DNA of 64,000 bases. Origin: Pseudomonas mucoides (GTDB lineage: Bacteria; Pseudomonadota; Gammaproteobacteria; Pseudomonadales; Pseudomonadaceae). Under the pieces are notes generated by a model that saw nothing but the letters and a program-made list of their open reading frames with translations, was not told the DNA's origin and did not search any database. A program made the translations under genes and the position numbers. Shown one piece after another: positions 9,150 to 18,453 of the stretch; positions within the stretch are counted from its first letter, which is position 1, and each line of letters starts with the position of its first letter. The stretch covers positions 1,500,757 to 1,564,756 of the forward strand of contig NZ_JACOPW010000001.1 of assembly GCF_015461845.1 (NCBI RefSeq), written 5' to 3'.

Positions 9150-10040
9150 ATGTCCTCGCGCGAAAACACCGGCATGGCCCTCGGCCTGCTCGGCGTTGTG
9201 ATTTTCAGCCTCACCCTGCCCTTCACGCGAATCGTCGTGCAGGAACTGCATCCCCTGCTCAATGGCCTCGGCCGGGCGCTGTTCGCGGCGGTGCCGGCGG
9301 CGGTGCTGTTGCTGTGGCGACGGGAGAAATGGCCGACCTGGAAACAGGTCAAAGGCCTGACCCTGGTGATCGCCGGGGTCATTCTCGGTTTTCCGGTGTT
9401 GTCGGCGTGGGCCATGCAAACCTTGCCGGCGTCCCACGGTGCCCTGGTCAACGGTCTGCAACCGCTGTGCGTGGCGCTGTACGCCGCGTGGTTATCCCAC
9501 GAACGGCCGTCAAAAGCCTTCTGGGCCTGCGCCGCGTTGGGCAGTGCATTGGTGCTGGGTTATGCGTTGATCAGCGGTGCCGGCAGCATTCAGGCCGGTG
9601 ACTTGTTGATGCTCGGGGCAATTGCGGTGGGTGGTCTGGGCTACGCCGAGGGCGGTCGATTGGCCAAGGAAATGGGCGGCTGGCAGGTGATCTGCTGGGC
9701 GCTGGTGTTGTCGACACCGCTGTTGATCGGACCGGTGGTGTATCTGGCGCTGCAACATCAAGGCGAAATTTCAGCGAAGACCTGGTGGGCGTTTGGTTAT
9801 GTTTCGCTATTTTCGCAGTTCATTGGTTTTTTTGCCTGGTACGCCGGGTTGGCGATGGGCGGGATTGCGCGGGTCAGTCAGATTCAGTTGTTGCAGATCT
9901 TCTTCACGATTGCATTTTCGGCGTTGTTCTTTGGTGAACACATCGAGCCGATCACCTGGCTGTTTGCCGCCGGGGTGATCGTGACCGTGATGCTGGGCCG
10001 CAAGACCGCGGTTAAACCCGCACGCATCGCCACCGCCTGA
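9150..10040 (+). CDS. EamA/DMT family transporter
   Basis: Predicted drug/metabolite transporter of about 296 residues with ten hydrophobic helices made of two EamA repeats (about 10-140 and 152-285). Each repeat has the expected aromatic/proline-rich first helix (SLTLPFTRIVV) and a conserved basic loop (ERPSK). Substrates of the family include amino acids, purines and drugs; none can be assigned. The ATG at 9150 is preferred because similarity starts there. An in-frame ATG at 9108 would add 14 residues; neither has a clear ribosome site. The gene seems monocistronic, bounded by REP elements on both sides. Confidence 0.85.
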   Translation: MSSRENTGMALGLLGVVIFSLTLPFTRIVVQELHPLLNGLGRALFAAVPAAVLLLWRREKWPTWKQVKGLTLVIAGVILGFPVLSAWAMQTLPASHGALVNGLQPLCVALYAAWLSHERPSKAFWACAALGSALVLGYALISGAGSIQAGDLLMLGAIAVGGLGYAEGGRLAKEMGGWQVICWALVLSTPLLIGPVVYLALQHQGEISAKTWWAFGYVSLFSQFIGFFAWYAGLAMGGIARVSQIQLLQIFFTIAFSALFFGEHIEPITWLFAAGVIVTVMLGRKTAVKPARIATA

Positions 10041-10043
10041 ACG

Positions 10044-10110
10044 GTAGGAGCCCGGCTTGCTAACGATGGCGTATTCGAAATCGCCATCGCCGGCAAGCCG
10101 GGCTCCTACA
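10044..10110. repeat. REP doublet (REPIN)
   Basis: GTAGGAGCCCGGCTTGC and GCAAGCCGGGCTCCTAC form a long inverted repeat with about 33 bp between arms, starting 4 bp after the EamA stop and ending just before the convergent methyltransferase stop. It probably forms the shared 3' end structure. Confidence 0.88.
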
Positions 10111-10114
10111 GGGC

Positions 10115-11329
10115 TCAGAGGTAGCCGTCAGCCCGCAGCAGGGTTTCAAGACAGTGTTCGCTGATGTGGTAGAAATCCTTCAGCGCCTGAATCTTCACCA
10201 ACAGCTGGGCCGGGTCCACCGGCTCGGCGCGTTTGACCGCCAGGATCATCTTGTTCTTGTTGGTGTGGTCCAGCGAGATGAACTCGAACACCTTGGTTTC
10301 ATAACCGCAGGCTTCAAGGAACAACGCGCGCAAGCTGTCGGTGACCATTTCAGCTTGCTGGCCCAAATGCAGACCGTATTGCAGCATCGGCTTGAGCAGT
10401 GCCGGGCTCTGGATTTGCAGGCGGATCTGTTTGTGGCAGCACGGCGAGCACATGATGATTGAGGCGCCGGAACGAATGCCGGTGTGAATCGCGTAGTCGG
10501 TGGCGATATCGCAGGCATGCAGGGCGATCATCACGTCCAGCTTGCTCGGTGCCACGCTGCGCACGTCACCGCATTTGAACACCAGCCCCGGGTGCTCGAG
10601 TTTCGCCGCAGCGGCGTTGCACAAGTTGACCATTTCTTCACGCAGCTCGACACCCGTCACCACGCCTTCAGCGTTCAAGGTGTTGCGCAGGTAGTCGTGG
10701 ATGGCGAACGTCAGGTAACCCTTGCCCGAACCGAAATCCGCCACCTGCACCGGCTTGTCCAGCGCCAGCGGTGAGGTAGTCAGCGCATGGCTGAAGACTT
10801 CGATGAACTTGTTGATCTGCTTCCACTTGCGCGACATCGCCGGGATCAGCTCGTGTTTGCTGTTGGTCACGCCAAGGTCGGCGAGGAACGGCCGGCTCAG
10901 GTCGAGGAAGCGGTTTTTTTCGCGGTTGTGCTCGGCGGATGGCACTTCACGCAATTGCTGAGATTTGCTCTTGAACAGCGAGGACTTGCCCTTTTTGCTG
11001 TATTCGAGCTGGGCTTCATCGGTCAATGACAACAAATGCGCATTTTTGAACGAGGCCGGCAGCAGCGCGGCGATGGTCGCGACACCTTCGGCCAGCGGCA
11101 GGTTCTTGGTGATGTCGCGGGTTTTGTAGCGATAGACGAAGGACAGGCAAGGCTGATCCTTGACCGTCAGCTGATTGATGATCAGGCGCTGTAAATCCGC
11201 TTCGGTACCGACGTACTTGGCCAGCACCAGCTTGATAAAGGCGTTGGCGTCGAGGCTGGTTTGCAGCAGGTCGATGAACTGGGCGTGGTGATCCGGCGCG
11301 AGGCTGGCGGGAGTGGCGGTGACGGACAT
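10115..11329 (-). CDS. SAM-dependent methyltransferase (Methyltransf_32-like)
   Basis: A 404-residue protein with an N-terminal region of unknown fold and a C-terminal class I methyltransferase domain from about residue 185. The SAM-binding motif I is VADFGSGKGYLTF. Motif II/III follows in GVELREE and KCGDVRS. A conserved IALHACDIATD segment and a CSPCCHKQIR segment are typical of the Methyltransf_32 group, which includes eukaryotic METTL25/RRNAD1-like proteins. Substrate is unknown; the Cys pair may bind a metal or be structural. The ATG at 11329 was chosen because conservation starts there; the frame is open for 40 codons more into a promoter-like region. No operon partners. Confidence 0.82.
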   Translation of the reverse strand: MSVTATPASLAPDHHAQFIDLLQTSLDANAFIKLVLAKYVGTEADLQRLIINQLTVKDQPCLSFVYRYKTRDITKNLPLAEGVATIAALLPASFKNAHLLSLTDEAQLEYSKKGKSSLFKSKSQQLREVPSAEHNREKNRFLDLSRPFLADLGVTNSKHELIPAMSRKWKQINKFIEVFSHALTTSPLALDKPVQVADFGSGKGYLTFAIHDYLRNTLNAEGVVTGVELREEMVNLCNAAAAKLEHPGLVFKCGDVRSVAPSKLDVMIALHACDIATDYAIHTGIRSGASIIMCSPCCHKQIRLQIQSPALLKPMLQYGLHLGQQAEMVTDSLRALFLEACGYETKVFEFISLDHTNKNKMILAVKRAEPVDPAQLLVKIQALKDFYHISEHCLETLLRADGYL

Positions 11330-11452
11330 GGGCAAAACGGCCTCGGGCGGAGCGAATCGGGGAATGGCGGGTATTTTAGGGGGGATGTCGATGCAGGGCA
11401 CGGGTAATTTCCCGAACGGCACGATCTGTAGCAGCTGGCGCGTGGTCAAGCA

Positions 11453-12070
11453 TCAGCCTAACACCACCAACCGGTTCGGCAACTCATTGCGCACCTGCGT
11501 TACCGGCACATGCACTTTAAGTAATTCACCACACGCCTCGATGCACGTCACGAACCCTTGCAACGTCTGCCCCTGTTTCACCTGCTGGGTGAACGCCGCC
11601 ACAATCGAATCCCAGTTCTTGTTGTCCAGCCGCCTGGAAATCCCTTCATCCACCAGGATTTCCACATAGCGCTCAGCCTCGCAGACAAAAATCAGCATTC
11701 CGGTGCTACCGACCGTGTGGTGCAGGTTCTGCTCCAGGAATTGCCGGCGCGCCAGGTTCGAGGCGCGCCAGTGCCGCACTGAACGCGGGACCAGGTGCGT
11801 GGTGACTTTCGGCAGGCGGAACACCAGGCACAGCACCACAAAAGTGATCCATTGCACCAGCAGCAAGCTGTGCAGGGTCAGCCATCCGCTGAGGTAATGC
11901 ACGATCCCCGGCACCATCAGCGCCAGCAGGCTGGCCCACAGCAGCGGAATGTATGCGTAGTCGTCGGCGCGGGCAGCGAGCACGGTCACCAGTTCGGCGT
12001 CAGTGTCGCGCTCGACCCGGGCAATCGCCTCGGCGACTTTGCGTTGTTCGTGTTCAGTCAGTAATGCCAT
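11453..12070 (-). CDS. TPM-domain membrane protein
   Basis: A 205-residue protein with an N-terminal TPM-like segment (VAEAIARVERDTDAELVTVLA), two hydrophobic helices at about 40-85 and a C-terminal TPM continuation. It lies 28 bp downstream of the larger TPM protein and is very likely the third gene of a lemA-TPM-TPM operon, an arrangement common in Pseudomonas. TPM-domain proteins have been linked to phosphatase activity and photosystem assembly in plants; the bacterial role is unclear. The frame is open 63 codons further upstream, but that part is the shadow of the Gly-rich end of the preceding gene. Confidence 0.83.
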   Translation of the reverse strand: MALLTEHEQRKVAEAIARVERDTDAELVTVLAARADDYAYIPLLWASLLALMVPGIVHYLSGWLTLHSLLLVQWITFVVLCLVFRLPKVTTHLVPRSVRHWRASNLARRQFLEQNLHHTVGSTGMLIFVCEAERYVEILVDEGISRRLDNKNWDSIVAAFTQQVKQGQTLQGFVTCIEACGELLKVHVPVTQVRNELPNRLVVLG

Positions 12071-12098
12071 GTTGAAAAGTGCCTGCTCATTATTGTTA

Positions 12099-12854
12099 TC
12101 ACCAGCCGCCCGACGAACCGCCGCCCCCGAAACTGCCCCCGCCGCCGCTGAAGCCCCCGCCTCCACCGCCGCCACCAAAACCACCGCCGCCGAAACCGCC
12201 GCCCGAACCACCCGAACCCCCACGGCCGGAGGGCAGAAGCCCGAGCATCTGCAAGACAAAAATCGTCAGGATGAACAGCATCACCAGAAACACGAAGACG
12301 CCGGGATGACGCGCCACGAAGTCGCTGTCCTCATCACCGCGCGGCTCATAGACCGTTGAGGGTTCATCCAGCGGACTGCCGCCCAACACCACCAGCATCG
12401 CCGCGACCCCGTCGCTGATGCCTTTGCTGAAGTTACCCGCCTTGAACGCGGGGGTGATCACCTGATTGATAATCACCGAACTTTGCGCGTCGGTCAGTCG
12501 ATCTTCGAGGCCATACCCGACTTCGATGCGCAATTTACGCTCATCGCGCGCAACGATCAGCAGCGCGCCGTTATTTTTATCTTTCTGGCCAATGCCCCAG
12601 GCTCGGCCCAATTGGTAGCCGAAGTCCGCGATGTCGGTGCCTTGCAAGTCCGGCAACGTGACCACCACCAACTGCTCGCCGGTGGCGCTTTCATGGGCCT
12701 GAAGTTGTTGTGTCAGTTGCTCGCGCACCGACGGCTCGATCATCTGGGCGTTATCGACCACCCGCCCGGTCAGCGCCGGAAACTTCAACTCGGCCTGCGC
12801 CGTCAGGGCACACACCCAGAACAACAGCATCAGCCCCACTTTCAACACGCGCAT
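12099..12854 (-). CDS. TPM-domain protein with Gly-rich tail (YgcG-like)
   Basis: A 251-residue exported, membrane-anchored protein. An N-terminal signal peptide ends near ALTAQA; the TPM domain covers about 25-150 and starts with LTGRVVDNAQMI. A transmembrane helix lies at about 182-205. The last 45 residues are almost only Gly, Ser and Phe, ending SSGGW, a hallmark of the YgcG group. It probably faces the periplasm. The ATG at 12854 has a GGATGAGG ribosome site 6 bp upstream; an ATG four codons earlier overlaps that site and is less likely. It follows lemA by 34 bp and precedes a second TPM gene. Confidence 0.88.
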   Translation of the reverse strand: MRVLKVGLMLLFWVCALTAQAELKFPALTGRVVDNAQMIEPSVREQLTQQLQAHESATGEQLVVVTLPDLQGTDIADFGYQLGRAWGIGQKDKNNGALLIVARDERKLRIEVGYGLEDRLTDAQSSVIINQVITPAFKAGNFSKGISDGVAAMLVVLGGSPLDEPSTVYEPRGDEDSDFVARHPGVFVFLVMLFILTIFVLQMLGLLPSGRGGSGGSGGGFGGGGFGGGGGGGGFSGGGGSFGGGGSSGGW

Positions 12855-12888
12855 TGGCAACCTCATCCGTGGTAATGCTTTTAGCCGG

Positions 12889-13497
12889 TCAGAACTTTAC
12901 CTGAGGTGCCTTATCGGCATCCGGCGTGGTCGCCTCGAAGGTTTCGCGGATCGGCAAATCGCTGTACAAAACGGTGTGCCACAAGCGACCGGGAAAAGTA
13001 CGAATCTCAGTGTTGTACTTTTGCACCGCGAGGATGAAATCACGACGGGCCACGGCGATGCGGTTTTCGGTGCCTTCAAGTTGCGACTGCAAGGCGAGGA
13101 AGTTCTGGTTGGCCTTCAGGTCCGGATAACGCTCGGACACCACCATCAAACGGCTCAAAGCCCCCGTCAGTTGATCCTGGGCCTGCTGGAACTGTTTGAG
13201 TTTTTCCGGGTTATCCAGGGTCTTGGCGTCCACCTGAATAGACGTTGCCTTGGCCCGTGCTTCAATCACCGCGGTCAGGGTTTCTTCTTCGTGCTTGGCA
13301 TAGCCTTTGACAGTTTCCACCAGGTTGGGGATCAAGTCGGCGCGACGCTGATACTGGTTCTGCACCTGGCCCCACGCGGCCTTGGCCTGCTCGTCGAGGG
13401 TCGGAATCGTATTGATGCCGCAGCCCGCGAGCACAGTGGTCAACAGCATCAGGGCTGCCACCTGCAAGCTCGAGCGATAGTGGTGTCTTGCATTCAT
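12889..13497 (-). CDS. lemA: LemA family lipoprotein
   Basis: A 202-residue LemA-family protein. The N-terminus is a lipoprotein signal with lipobox LAGC at about residue 26. The body is a long helical bundle with the LemA signature NQYQRRADLIPNLVETVKGYA and repeated Gln/Glu-rich helices. It should be anchored in a membrane facing the periplasm. It is not the sensor kinase once called LemA (GacS). The function of the family is unknown, but it is regularly encoded with TPM proteins, as here. The ATG at 13497 has a GGGAGTGA ribosome site. The gene is divergent from bglX, with about 235 bp between the starts. Confidence 0.9.
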   Translation of the reverse strand: MNARHHYRSSLQVAALMLLTTVLAGCGINTIPTLDEQAKAAWGQVQNQYQRRADLIPNLVETVKGYAKHEEETLTAVIEARAKATSIQVDAKTLDNPEKLKQFQQAQDQLTGALSRLMVVSERYPDLKANQNFLALQSQLEGTENRIAVARRDFILAVQKYNTEIRTFPGRLWHTVLYSDLPIRETFEATTPDADKAPQVKF

Positions 13498-13732
13498 CTG
13501 GGTCACTCCCTGGCACATTCCGTTGAAAAACCAATCACACTCTTCTGACCGGGCACTTGGGGCATAATCTGCCGCCGCCACTGGATTGCAACGAGCCAAT
13601 GGGCTAAAAGATGCCCCTGCACAAAAAACACGCAGAAGTGTGCTGCATTTACTTGAACAACAATAGTCGCTCCCTAACTTTTGGCTGATCGGCGCGTATT
13701 CACTGCCGTTTAGGCTTTTGAGAAAACAATTC

Positions 13733-16024
13733 ATGAAGAAGCTGTATTTGCTGGGCCTGTTCGTCAGCCTGGCCAGTCAAAACGTATTGGCCGCCACGAC
13801 CCCCGCACCTCTGGAGAACAAGGACGCCTTCATCAGTAACCTGATGAAGCAGATGACCCTCGATGAAAAGATCGGCCAATTGCGCCTGATCAGCATCGGC
13901 CCGGAAATGCCACGCGAACTGATCCGCAAGGAAATCGCGGCCGGCAACATCGGCGGCACGTTCAACTCGATCACCCGCCCGGAAAACCGTCCGATGCAGG
14001 ACGCGGCCATGCGCAGCCGGTTGAAGATCCCGATGTTCTTCGCCTATGACGTGATCCACGGCCACCGCACCATTTTCCCGATCCCGATTGCCCTGGCTTC
14101 GAGCTGGGACATGGACGCCATCGGCCGCTCCGGGCGCATCGCCGCCAAGGAAGCCGCGGCGGACAGCCTCGACATCACCTTCGCGCCGATGGTCGACATC
14201 TCCCGCGACCCGCGCTGGGGCCGGACTTCCGAAGGCTTCGGTGAAGACACCTACCTCGTGTCGCGCATTGCCGGCGTGATGGTCCGAGCCTTCCAGGGTT
14301 CAGGCGCCAACGCGGCTGACAGCATCATGGCCAGCGTCAAACACTTTGCCTTGTACGGCGCGGTCGAGGGCGGTCGCGACTACAACGTGGTCGACATGAG
14401 CCCGGTCAAGATGTACCAGGACTACTTGCCACCTTACCGCGCGGCGATTGACGCCGGTGCCGGCGGGGTGATGGTTGCCCTGAACTCGATCAACGGCGTG
14501 CCGGCCACCGCCAACACCTGGCTGATGAATGACCTGTTGCGCAAGGAATGGGGCTTCAAAGGCCTGGCGGTCAGCGACCACGGGGCGATTTTCGAGTTGA
14601 TCAAGCACGGCGTCGCCGCTGACGGCCGCGAAGCCGCGAAGCTGGCGATCAAGGCCGGCATCGACATGAGCATGAACGACACGCTGTACGGCAAAGAACT
14701 GCCGGGGCTGTTGAAATCGGGCGAGATCGCGCAAAGCGACATCGACAACGCCGTGCGTGAAGTGCTCGGCGCAAAGTACGACATGGGCCTGTTCAAGGAC
14801 CCGTACCTGCGCATCGGCAAGGCTGAAGATGATCCGGCCGACACCTACGCCGACAGCCGCCTGCATCGCCCCGAGGCCCGTGACGTCGCGCGTCGCAGCC
14901 TGGTGTTGCTGAAGAACCAGAACGAAACCCTGCCGCTGAAGAAAACCGCGAAAATCGCGTTGGTCGGCCCGCTCGCCAAGGCGCCAATCGACATGATGGG
15001 CAGCTGGGCAGCGGCGGGTAAACCGGCGCAATCGGTGACCCTGTTCGACGGCATGAACGCCGCCGTCGCCGACAAGGCCACGCTGATCTACGCCCGTGGC
15101 GCCAACATCACCAGTGACAAGAAGGTCCTGGATTACCTGAACTTCCTCAACTTCGACGCCCCGGAAGTGGTGGATGATCCGCGTCCGGCGCAAGTGCTGA
15201 TCGATGAAGCGGTGAAAGCCGCCAAGGATGCCGACGTGGTGGTGGCAGCGGTGGGCGAGTCCCGTGGCATGTCCCACGAATCGTCGAGCCGCACCGACAT
15301 CAACATCCCGGCCAACCAGCGCGATCTGATCAAGGCCCTGAAAGCCACCGGCAAGCCACTGGTGCTGGTGTTGATGAACGGCCGCCCGCTGTCGATTCTC
15401 GAAGAGAAGGAACAGGCTGACGCGATTCTGGAGACCTGGTTCAGCGGCACCGAAGGCGGCAACGCCATCGCTGACGTGCTGTTCGGCGACTACAACCCGT
15501 CGGGCAAACTGCCAATCACCTTCCCGCGCTCGGTGGGTCAGATTCCGACCTACTACAACCACCTGAGCATTGGCCGGCCATTCACGCCGGGCAAACCGGG
15601 CAACTACACCTCGCAGTATTTCGATGACACCACCGGCCCACTGTTCCCGTTTGGTTTCGGCCTGAGCTACACCGATTTCAGCCTGAGCGACATGGCCCTG
15701 TCGTCGACCACACTGAACAAGACCGGCAAGCTCGACGCCAGCGTCACGTTGAAAAACACCGGCAAACGCGACGGCGAAACCGTGGTGCAGTTGTACATCC
15801 AGGACGTGACTGGCTCGATGATCCGACCGATCAAGGAGCTGAAGAACTTCCAGAAAGTCATGCTCAAGGCCGGCGAACAGAAAGTCGTGCACTTCACCAT
15901 CACCGAGGACGACTTGAAGTTCTACAACACCCAGCTCAAGTTCGCTGCCGAGCCGGGCAAGTTCAACGTGCAGATCGGCCTGGACTCCCAGGACGTGACA
16001 CAGCAGAGCTTTGAGTTGCTGTAA
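13733..16024 (+). CDS. bglX: Periplasmic beta-glucosidase BglX (GH3)
   Basis: A 763-residue glycoside hydrolase family 3 beta-glucosidase, the same length as E. coli BglX, hydrolysing beta-linked glucosides in the periplasm. A signal peptide ends near LASQNVLAA. The N-terminal (alpha/beta)8 domain contains KHFALYG and the nucleophile region LAVSDHGAIFEL, with the Asp as nucleophile. The alpha/beta sandwich domain carries DVVVAAVGESRGMSHESSSR, and a C-terminal fibronectin-like domain follows (SVTLKNTGKRDGETVVQLYI). The ATG at 13733 was preferred over an upstream TTG because it begins the signal peptide; the ribosome site is weak. It is monocistronic and followed by a REP doublet. Confidence 0.95.
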   Translation: MKKLYLLGLFVSLASQNVLAATTPAPLENKDAFISNLMKQMTLDEKIGQLRLISIGPEMPRELIRKEIAAGNIGGTFNSITRPENRPMQDAAMRSRLKIPMFFAYDVIHGHRTIFPIPIALASSWDMDAIGRSGRIAAKEAAADSLDITFAPMVDISRDPRWGRTSEGFGEDTYLVSRIAGVMVRAFQGSGANAADSIMASVKHFALYGAVEGGRDYNVVDMSPVKMYQDYLPPYRAAIDAGAGGVMVALNSINGVPATANTWLMNDLLRKEWGFKGLAVSDHGAIFELIKHGVAADGREAAKLAIKAGIDMSMNDTLYGKELPGLLKSGEIAQSDIDNAVREVLGAKYDMGLFKDPYLRIGKAEDDPADTYADSRLHRPEARDVARRSLVLLKNQNETLPLKKTAKIALVGPLAKAPIDMMGSWAAAGKPAQSVTLFDGMNAAVADKATLIYARGANITSDKKVLDYLNFLNFDAPEVVDDPRPAQVLIDEAVKAAKDADVVVAAVGESRGMSHESSSRTDINIPANQRDLIKALKATGKPLVLVLMNGRPLSILEEKEQADAILETWFSGTEGGNAIADVLFGDYNPSGKLPITFPRSVGQIPTYYNHLSIGRPFTPGKPGNYTSQYFDDTTGPLFPFGFGLSYTDFSLSDMALSSTTLNKTGKLDASVTLKNTGKRDGETVVQLYIQDVTGSMIRPIKELKNFQKVMLKAGEQKVVHFTITEDDLKFYNTQLKFAAEPGKFNVQIGLDSQDVTQQSFELL

Positions 16025-16046
16025 TTATTCAAACACCGCAAAAACC

Positions 16047-16139
16047 TGTGGGAGCCGAGCTTGCTCGCGATGAGGCCATAACATCCAACACCTATGTTGA
16101 CTGTTACGCCGCCATCGCGAGCAAGCTCGGCTCCCACAG
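16047..16139. repeat. REP doublet (REPIN)
   Basis: CTGTGGGAGCCGAGCTTGCTCGCGA and its complement form two inverted units about 40 bp apart, between the convergent bglX and cardiolipin synthase genes. Confidence 0.9.
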
Positions 16140-16173
16140 TGGTTTTCCTCCAATGGTTTTTTGGGTACGGCGG

Positions 16174-17331
16174 CTATCCGCGGCGATCCAGCAGGTTCAC
16201 CACCAGCCGATCCACCCAGCCCCAGATCCGTTGCTTGACCCGCTTCCACAATGGCCGGCGTTGCCATTCTTCGAGGCTGACTTCCTGGCTCTGCGCAAAG
16301 TCCCGTTCGAAACTCCCCGCCACTGCCAGCGTCAGCCCTGGGTCCAGCGCTTCAAGGTTGGCTTCCAGGTTGAAGCGCAAGTTCCAGTGATCGAAATTGC
16401 ATGAGCCGATGCTCACCCAATCATCGATCAGGACCATTTTCAGGTGCAGGAAACACGGCTGGTACTCGAAAATTTTCACCCCGGCCTTGAGCAATCGCGG
16501 ATAGTAGCGATGCCCGGCGTAACGCACCGACGGGTGATCGGTGCGCGGCCCGGTCAACAACAGGCGCACGTCAACACCCCGACCGGCGGCCCGGCGCAGT
16601 GAGCGGCGGACTTTCCAGGTCGGCAGGAAGTACGGCGTCGCCAGCCAGATGCGTTGCTGGCCGCTGTTCAGCGCGCGAACCAGCGATTGCAGAATGTCGC
16701 GGTGCTGGCGGGCGTCGGCATAGGCCACCCGGCCCATGCCTTCACCCATCGACGGCACTCGTGGCAGGCGCGGCAAGCCAAAATGCGAGGCCGGTTTCCA
16801 GGCCCGTCGATGGCGGTTGGCGATCCATTGGCGGTCGAACAACAATTGCCAGTCAATGACCAAAGGCCCGGTGATTTCCACCATGACTTCGTGCCATTCG
16901 CTGGTGTCTTCACCCGGCGTCCAGAACTCATCGGTGACGCCCGTGCCACCGACCACCGCCAGACTTTGATCGACCAGCAACAGCTTGCGGTGATCGCGGT
17001 AGAAGTTGCCGACCCAACGCCGCCAGCTCAGGCGATTGTAGAAACGCAATTCGACCCCGGCCGCCGTCAGGCGCTGACGCAAGGTCAGGGTAAACGCCAG
17101 GCTGCCATAGTCATCGAACAGGCAGCGCACGCGCACACCGCGTTCGGCTGCCGACACCAGGGCTTGCACCATGGCCTCGGCGCAGGCGCCCGCCTCCACC
17201 AGATACAGCTCCAGCTCGACCTGTTCTTCGGCGCGGGCAATCGCGACCAGCATGCGTGGGAAAAACTGCGGACCGTCGATCAGCAGCTCGAAGTGGTTGC
17301 CTTCACGCCAGGGAAAGATTGCGCCGGCCAT
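16174..17331 (-). CDS. clsB: Cardiolipin synthase B-like phospholipase D protein
   Basis: A 385-residue phospholipase D superfamily protein with two HKD motifs: YRDHRKLLLVD at about 113-123 and FLHLKMVLIDD at about 300-310. It lacks the N-terminal membrane helices of ClsA, matching the ClsB type, which makes cardiolipin from phosphatidylglycerol with phosphatidylglycerol or phosphatidylethanolamine. It would act at the inner membrane surface. The gene starts one base after the stop of the YceI gene (TGA-C-ATG), so translation is probably coupled. A role for YceI, a lipid-binding lipocalin-like fold, in the same pathway is inference only. Confidence 0.85.
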   Translation of the reverse strand: MAGAIFPWREGNHFELLIDGPQFFPRMLVAIARAEEQVELELYLVEAGACAEAMVQALVSAAERGVRVRCLFDDYGSLAFTLTLRQRLTAAGVELRFYNRLSWRRWVGNFYRDHRKLLLVDQSLAVVGGTGVTDEFWTPGEDTSEWHEVMVEITGPLVIDWQLLFDRQWIANRHRRAWKPASHFGLPRLPRVPSMGEGMGRVAYADARQHRDILQSLVRALNSGQQRIWLATPYFLPTWKVRRSLRRAAGRGVDVRLLLTGPRTDHPSVRYAGHRYYPRLLKAGVKIFEYQPCFLHLKMVLIDDWVSIGSCNFDHWNLRFNLEANLEALDPGLTLAVAGSFERDFAQSQEVSLEEWQRRPLWKRVKQRIWGWVDRLVVNLLDRRG

Positions 17332-17332
17332 G

Positions 17333-17923
17333 TCAGCGCGCCGTGAAAATCAGTACCGCACCCACCGGTACCGACAGACTGATGGCCGACAGATCGGCAA
17401 CCTTGCGCAACGTTTCCAGCCCGGGAGCCAGATCAAAATCTTCGGCATTGATTACCAGCGGCTCCAGGGTTACCACTTGAAAGCGTCGGTCATCGAGGCG
17501 CGTCGCCAGCAATTCGGCGTTGTATTGATGTTGCTTGCCATGCAGGTTGACGGTCAGCGGCAAGCGCAACTCCAACTGCGCGCCGGGCGCGAGGTCGTTG
17601 ATTGGACGCAGATCAATCTGCGCAGTAATCAACGCTTCAGGATAGGTCTGGATCTCGAACAGCTCTTTGCGCATCCGTTCATCACGCAAGGGGATGCCGC
17701 TGTTCACCGACTCCAGCTCGACTTCCACCTCGGCGAGGCCTTTGGCGTCGACCTTGCCGTGCAACACCAGAAAGCGCTGCACTTCGGAGAGGTTGGCGTT
17801 TTTGGTGCTGATGAACGACAGCCGCGAGGACTCCCCGTCCAGATACCAATCGGCGCGGGCCGACAGCGTGGCACCGGCCAACAGCAGGAACGCGAGGGTT
17901 TTAGAGAGGGAGCGGTTGAACAT
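17333..17923 (-). CDS. YceI family periplasmic protein
   Basis: A 196-residue exported protein with a signal peptide ending near ATLSARA. The mature part shows the YceI pattern of lipocalin-like strands: WYLDGESSRLSFISTKNANLSE at the start, VEVELESVNSGI and RNERMRKELF-like loops (here RDERMRKELFE), then ITAQIDL. YceI-fold proteins bind isoprenoid quinones or lipids in the periplasm; some are induced by base stress. Its stop is one base before the clsB-like ATG, marking an operon of two. Ligand is unknown. Confidence 0.88.
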   Translation of the reverse strand: MFNRSLSKTLAFLLLAGATLSARADWYLDGESSRLSFISTKNANLSEVQRFLVLHGKVDAKGLAEVEVELESVNSGIPLRDERMRKELFEIQTYPEALITAQIDLRPINDLAPGAQLELRLPLTVNLHGKQHQYNAELLATRLDDRRFQVVTLEPLVINAEDFDLAPGLETLRKVADLSAISLSVPVGAVLIFTAR

Positions 17924-17984
17924 AGAGACTCGTGTGCAGATAAACCTGCACGAACCTTAACCGCCCGGCAGCAAGATGCAAACC

Positions 17985-18118
17985 TGTAGTCGTTGGCGAA
18001 GCCTGCGTTCGGCGGCGAAGCCGTCGTGAAATCCTGCGAAGCGAGGCAACCTGAAGTACCGCGGCGCTTGGTTTTACGACGGCTTCGCCGCCGAACACAG
18101 CCTTCGGCAGCGGCTACA
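17985..18118. repeat. Second REP family, long inverted repeat
   Basis: TGTAG at the left end and CTACA at the right end enclose a long imperfect inverted repeat. The inner arms are CGGCGGCGAAGCCGTCGT and ACGACGGCTTCGCCGCCG, and the outer arms contain GGCGAAGCCTGCG and CAGCCTTCGGCAG. This core (GAAGCCTGCG / CTTCGGCAG) differs from the GCGAGCAGGCT core seen elsewhere in the window, so it belongs to another REP family. Confidence 0.8.
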
Positions 18119-18132
18119 AAGGTTCGTGGGCG

Positions 18133-18453
18133 TCAGGGTTGCAGACGGCAACCTTGGCGTTCGCCGATCCACACAGCGCTGTTGCTACGGCCCATGCCAC
18201 TGACCGTGACCCGTTTGCTGGCGGCATCATCGACAAAACTGCTGGTCGGCAGCCACTGCTTTACATAGCGGTGGCAATACCCGGTCTCGTTGTTCATCAC
18301 ATACCGGCACGAGCAATATTCTTTGGCGGTGTAGGCGCTGATGATGTCAGGGAACGCCCACAGCGCCACTCGCTCCTGCCAGATCCAGCTGAGCAACGCG
18401 ACCAGCAATACCAGGAACAACGCGCTGAACGGTCTGTGTCGAAGAAAACTCAT
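18133..18453 (-). CDS. Small membrane-anchored protein with conserved cysteines
   Basis: A 106-residue protein of unknown function. One hydrophobic helix at about residues 9-33 should anchor it in the inner membrane or act as a signal. The rest contains a cluster CSCRYVMNNETGYCHRYVKQW and one more Cys near the end (RQGCRLQP), suggesting disulfides or metal binding in the periplasm. Its ATG overlaps the stop of the serine hydrolase gene (ATGA), so the two are translated together. Homologues in databases are sometimes called amidase; nothing in this sequence supports that. Confidence 0.75.
   Translation of the reverse strand: MSFLRHRPFSALFLVLLVALLSWIWQERVALWAFPDIISAYTAKEYCSCRYVMNNETGYCHRYVKQWLPTSSFVDDAASKRVTVSGMGRSNSAVWIGERQGCRLQP

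Noticed and set aside
12079-12309. Pro-rich plus-strand frame
   Set aside because: It is the antisense of the Gly-rich tail of the TPM protein; such tails always give Pro-rich frames.
14300-15892. 530-codon minus-strand frame inside bglX
   Set aside because: It is a long shadow frame caused by high GC; no domain is visible, while the plus strand encodes a full GH3 enzyme.
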